Assembly (NCBI RefSeq): GCF_000647975.1
Contig: NZ_JFKE01000003.1
Location: forward strand, 258,206-322,205
Length of the DNA stretch: 64,000 bases
Direction of reading: 5' to 3'
DNA from: Actibacterium mucosum KCTC 23349
GTDB taxonomy: Bacteria > Pseudomonadota > Alphaproteobacteria > Rhodobacterales > Rhodobacteraceae
The stretch's first letter is position 1. Every line of letters begins with the position of its first letter. The notes under the pieces were generated by a model, which did no database searches, was not told the origin of the DNA, and was given only the letters and a program-made list of their open reading frames with translations. Shown here piece by piece: positions 60,936-64,000 of this stretch. A program made the translations under genes and the position numbers.

Positions 60936-62195
60936 TTAGCTGGCCGAGGCTTCCTCGGCCTTGTCGGCGTAGATCATCAGCGGCTTGTTGTCGGCGGCCA
61001 CCGCCTCTTCGTTCACCACAACCTCGGTCACGTCATCCATGCCCGGCAGGTCGAACATCGTGTCCAGCAGGATGTCTTCCATGATCGACCGCAACCCGCG
61101 CGCGCCGGTCTTGCGTTCGATCGCGCGTTTGGCGATGGCGCTCAGTGCATCATCGGTGAATGTCAGTTGCGTGTCTTCCAGATCGAACAGGCGCTGGTAT
61201 TGCTTGACCAGCGCGTTTTTCGGCGCGGTCAGGATGGTGACCAGTGCGTCTTCGTCCAGATCCTGCAAGGTGGCGATCACTGGCAGACGGCCAACAAATT
61301 CCGGGATCAGGCCGAATTTCAGCAGATCTTCGGGTTCCAGCTCGTTGAACATCTCGCCAACGCCGCGGGTGTCGTTTTCCTTCACATCGGCGCCAAAACC
61401 GATGGCTGACCCTTTGCCGCGCTGTGCGATGATCTTTTCCAGTCCGGCAAAGGCACCGCCACAGATGAACAGGATATTCGTGGTGTCCACTTGCAGGAAT
61501 TCCTGCTGTGGATGCTTGCGGCCGCCCTGCGGCGGTACGCTGGCCACGGTGCCTTCCATGATCTTCAGCAGCGCTTGCTGCACGCCTTCGCCCGACACGT
61601 CGCGTGTAATCGACGGGTTGTCGGATTTCCGCGTGATCTTGTCGACCTCGTCGATATAGACGATGCCACGCTGCGCGCGTTCCACATTGTATTCGCTGGC
61701 CTGCAGCAATTTCAGGATGATGTTTTCCACATCCTCGCCCACGTAACCGGCCTCGGTCAGGGTGGTGGCGTCGGCCATAGTAAAGGGCACATCCAGAATA
61801 CGCGCCAGCGTTTGCGCCAGCAGCGTCTTGCCACAGCCCGTCGGGCCGATCAGCAGGATGTTGGATTTCGCCAACTCGATATCGCCGGATTTCTGCGCGT
61901 GGTTCAGGCGCTTGTAATGGTTGTGCACCGCCACCGACAGAACCCGCTTTGCGTGGAACTGCCCGATCACATAATCGTCCAGAACCTCGCAGATTTCCTT
62001 GGGCGTTGGCACCCCGTCCGACGATTTCAGCCCGGCCGATTTCGTCTCTTCGCGGATGATGTCCATACACAGCTCAACGCATTCATCGCAAATGAATACG
62101 GTGGGCCCGGCGATCAGTTTGCGCACTTCGTGCTGGCTCTTGCCGCAGAAAGAACAGTACAGAGTGTTTTTCGAATCGCCGGAATTGTTCGCCAT
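60936..62195 (-). CDS. clpX: ATP-dependent Clp protease ATP-binding subunit ClpX
   Basis: 419 aa AAA+ unfoldase of the ClpXP protease. ATG 62195 starts [24 protein letters not shown], so the Zn-binding domain (CxxC ... CDEC) is complete; the extension to 62291 is not needed. Walker A GPTGCGKT, Walker [11 protein letters not shown], pore-loop GYVG and sensor 2 [11 protein letters not shown] are present. 129 bases after clpP. Confidence 0.97.
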   Translation of the reverse strand: MANNSGDSKNTLYCSFCGKSQHEVRKLIAGPTVFICDECVELCMDIIREETKSAGLKSSDGVPTPKEICEVLDDYVIGQFHAKRVLSVAVHNHYKRLNHAQKSGDIELAKSNILLIGPTGCGKTLLAQTLARILDVPFTMADATTLTEAGYVGEDVENIILKLLQASEYNVERAQRGIVYIDEVDKITRKSDNPSITRDVSGEGVQQALLKIMEGTVASVPPQGGRKHPQQEFLQVDTTNILFICGGAFAGLEKIIAQRGKGSAIGFGADVKENDTRGVGEMFNELEPEDLLKFGLIPEFVGRLPVIATLQDLDEDALVTILTAPKNALVKQYQRLFDLEDTQLTFTDDALSAIAKRAIERKTGARGLRSIMEDILLDTMFDLPGMDDVTEVVVNEEAVAADNKPLMIYADKAEEASAS

Positions 62196-62324
62196 GATCG
62201 TCCTCTGGAAACCCGCTTGGGTCCAACATGGCCCTTCGCGGTTCGGTATTTCTGCCAGCCTATGGCAGAGAAATTCCGGGCACAACGCCAAAATCGGCGC
62301 AATGCCCGAATGGTGATATGCGGA

Positions 62325-62957
62325 TCACTCCGCCGTGTCGTCGTCCTTGGCGCGGTTGATCACGATCTCGTCGATCAAACCCCAGTCTTTCGCGTCTTCG
62401 GGCGACATGAAGTTGTCACGCTCCAACGCGTCCACAACCGCCTTCATTTTTTGGCCCGTGTGTTTGACATAAATCTCGTTAAGACGGTCTTTAAGTTTCT
62501 GGGTTTCCTGCGCGTGGATCATGATATCCGTCGCCTGACCCTGGTAGCCGCCCGAAGGCTGGTGCACCATGATGCGGCTGTTGGGCAGCGAGAACCGCAT
62601 GCCTTTTTCACCGGCCGCCAGCAAAAGCGAGCCCATCGATGCGGCCTGCCCAACAACCAGTGTGCTGACCTTGGGCTTGATGTATTGCATCGTGTCATAG
62701 ATCGACAGACCGCTGGTGACCACGCCACCGGGGCTGTTGATATACATTGAAATTTCTTTCGTGGGGTTCTCGGCCTCCAGGTGCAGCAACTGCGCCACGA
62801 TCAGGCTGGACATGCCGTCATGCACCGGGCCGGTCACGAAAATGATGCGCTCTTTCAGCAGGCGCGAGAAAATGTCATAGGCCCGTTCCCCGCGTGAGGT
62901 TTGTTCAACCACCATCGGGACCAGGGTGTTCATATACGTTTCGTATGGATCGTTCAT
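62325..62957 (-). CDS. clpP: ATP-dependent Clp protease proteolytic subunit ClpP
   Basis: 210 aa serine protease of the ClpXP and ClpAP complexes. The ATG at 62957 ([19 protein letters not shown]) has AGGCAAAG upstream and matches relatives better than the ATG at 62978. Catalytic Ser in [11 protein letters not shown], His in IMVHQPSGG and the Asp in the [12 protein letters not shown] region are present. Confidence 0.97.
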   Translation of the reverse strand: MNDPYETYMNTLVPMVVEQTSRGERAYDIFSRLLKERIIFVTGPVHDGMSSLIVAQLLHLEAENPTKEISMYINSPGGVVTSGLSIYDTMQYIKPKVSTLVVGQAASMGSLLLAAGEKGMRFSLPNSRIMVHQPSGGYQGQATDIMIHAQETQKLKDRLNEIYVKHTGQKMKAVVDALERDNFMSPEDAKDWGLIDEIVINRAKDDDTAE

Positions 62958-63188
62958 CTTTGCCTGCCTGTCTGACATGGCCCCATGTTAGGACCGCAAT
63001 ACCTGACAGAGTCTTAGGCGCGCGACCGAGGGGCTGCAAGGGGCGGTGTTTCAATCGGCGCCCATGGCCGTGCCAGCCACCCCCCGCCGCGACCGATTTT
63101 CCGGCGGATTTTACACAAAAACTTGTATGGTGTTCCACCAGCGGATTGTTTTCTAACCGCCGCACGGAAATGGGAACGGATGAATTGA

Positions 63189-64000
63189 ATGAAACCTTTG
63201 CACGTCTTGGCGGTTGCCGCCGCGATCCTTGGCACCTCGGGCACGTCCGCGCAAAGCGGTGACTGGACCAAAGTAGAGAGCGCCGCGCGCGGGCAGACCG
63301 TGTATTGGCACGCATGGGGCGGGGCCACCACGACCAATGACTTCATTCGCTGGGTGGGCGATCAAGTCGCGGCCAGCCACGGCGTGACCCTTGAACATGT
63401 CAAACTGTCCGACACCGCAGACGCGGTGGGCCGGGTCGTGGCGGAAAAGGCCGCGGGCAAAGACACCGGCGGCGCGGTGGACCTGATCTGGATCAACGGC
63501 GCCAATTTCGCCGCGATGAAAGAGGCCGGGCTGCTTTACCCCTCTTGGGTCGAAACCCTGCCGAACTGGCAATATGTCGATGTGGCCGGCAAACCTGCGG
63601 TGACCTCGGATTTCACCGTACCAACCGACGGGCAGGAAAGCCCGTGGGCAATGGCGCAGGTGGTGTTCTATTACGACAGCGCCCGCCTGCCGGAACCGCC
63701 CACCAGTATCGCCGCATTGGGCGACTGGGCCGCCGCCAATCCCGGCCGGTTCACCTATCCGCAGCCGCCCGATTTCCTGGGCACTACCTTCCTGAAACAA
63801 GCGCTGATCGAGCTGACGGCGGACGCCACGCTGCTGCAACAGCCCGCCGACGCGGTGGATTACGACGCGGTCACCGCGCCCCTCTGGAACTGGCTGGATC
63901 GCGCCCATCCGCACCTCTGGCGCGCCGGCCGTGCCTTCCCGCAAACCGGCCCGCGACAGCTGCAGATGATGGCCGATGGCGAGATCGACCTGGCCATTTC
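63189..64000 (+). CDS. YnjB-like ABC transporter substrate-binding protein, 3' end cut by window edge
   Basis: First 270 codons are in the window from ATG 63189. A signal peptide (MKPLHVLAVAAAILGTSGTSAQ) precedes YWHAWGGATTTNDFIRWVGDQVAASHGVTLEHVKLSDTADAVGRVVAEKAAGKDTGGAVDLIWINGANFAAMKEAGLLY, the hallmark region of the YnjB family. Family members have an ynjC-like permease and ynjD-like ATPase downstream, which would lie beyond 64000. The natural ligand of the family is unsettled. Divergent from clpP across about 230 bases. Confidence 0.9.
   Translation, partial: MKPLHVLAVAAAILGTSGTSAQSGDWTKVESAARGQTVYWHAWGGATTTNDFIRWVGDQVAASHGVTLEHVKLSDTADAVGRVVAEKAAGKDTGGAVDLIWINGANFAAMKEAGLLYPSWVETLPNWQYVDVAGKPAVTSDFTVPTDGQESPWAMAQVVFYYDSARLPEPPTSIAALGDWAAANPGRFTYPQPPDFLGTTFLKQALIELTADATLLQQPADAVDYDAVTAPLWNWLDRAHPHLWRAGRAFPQTGPRQLQMMADGEIDLAI

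Noticed and set aside
1-64000. CRISPR arrays, insertion sequences, phage or plasmid modules, rRNA operons
   Set aside because: No regularly spaced repeats, transposase or integrase motifs, phage structural genes, replication origins or rRNA sequence were seen on either strand.

Overview
The window looks like chromosome of a Rhodobacterales (Roseobacter-group) alphaproteobacterium. The evidence is high GC, a coxB-ctaB cytochrome oxidase cluster, a DUF2312/GapR protein, an NDUFA12 complex I accessory subunit, and the neighbourhood accB-accC-aat-DUF2155-mlaD-NDUFA12. ABC importers are numerous, as is usual for marine roseobacters. No phage, transposase, CRISPR array or rRNA was seen. One tRNA-Thr is present. 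All assignments come from reading motifs and context; no database search was run.

Layout. 0-7.4 kb holds housekeeping genes: ctaB (cut by the left edge), coxB, tldD, dprA, a secreted hypothetical and topA. 7.4-19.1 kb is one 11-gene minus-strand catabolic unit. It runs from a DeoR-type regulator fused to a sugar-binding domain, through a sugar ABC importer, enoyl-CoA hydratase, SDR, aldose-epimerase-like protein, ABC ATPase and SMP-30 lactonase, to a signal-less solute-binding-protein homologue and a class III CoA-transferase. Almost every junction is overlapping or within a few bases. 19.3-25 kb holds tRNA-Thr, an iron-type ABC permease, a degenerate sulfotransferase-like hypothetical, GapR, a degenerate FadB-like protein and small proteins.

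25-38.2 kb reads as one functional neighbourhood. It holds an orphan SpoA/FliM-like protein, an SSS-STAC transporter-type histidine kinase, a small membrane protein, a REC-only response regulator and a ScfR/RamB-like XRE regulator. Divergent from these is a LivKHMGF-type importer followed by acetyl-CoA synthetase. This resembles an acetate or short-chain carboxylate sensing, uptake and activation island. The XRE regulator carries a segment that aligns well with a histidine-kinase DHp helix, including a His-Glu pair.

38.2-56.5 kb starts with an EthD protein, a lone acetolactate-synthase-like enzyme and a small lipoprotein. It then carries a reductive pyrimidine catabolism locus: an NMT1/THI5-type ABC importer with an embedded tandem-GNAT gene, dihydropyrimidinase, a carbamoylase (beta-ureidopropionase), an omega-aminotransferase, a RutR-like TetR regulator, and PreA/PreT dihydropyrimidine dehydrogenase. 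Two near-identical RutR-like operators sit before the aminotransferase/rutR pair and before preT. AT-richer hypothetical genes interrupt the locus, and an Rrf2 plus AhpD-like pair sits inside it.

56.7-64 kb holds accB, accC, aat, DUF2155, mlaD, NDUFA12, ridA, clpX, clpP and the start of a YnjB-like substrate-binding protein cut by the right edge. No gene-free gap exceeds 300 bases. The longest are 56433-56719 (RutR-like box), 44860-45118 (only a small 5-bp-stem hairpin near 44897-44909), 51832-52080 (RutR box) and 30679-30895 (repeated TTTACAAA/TTTGTAAA elements).
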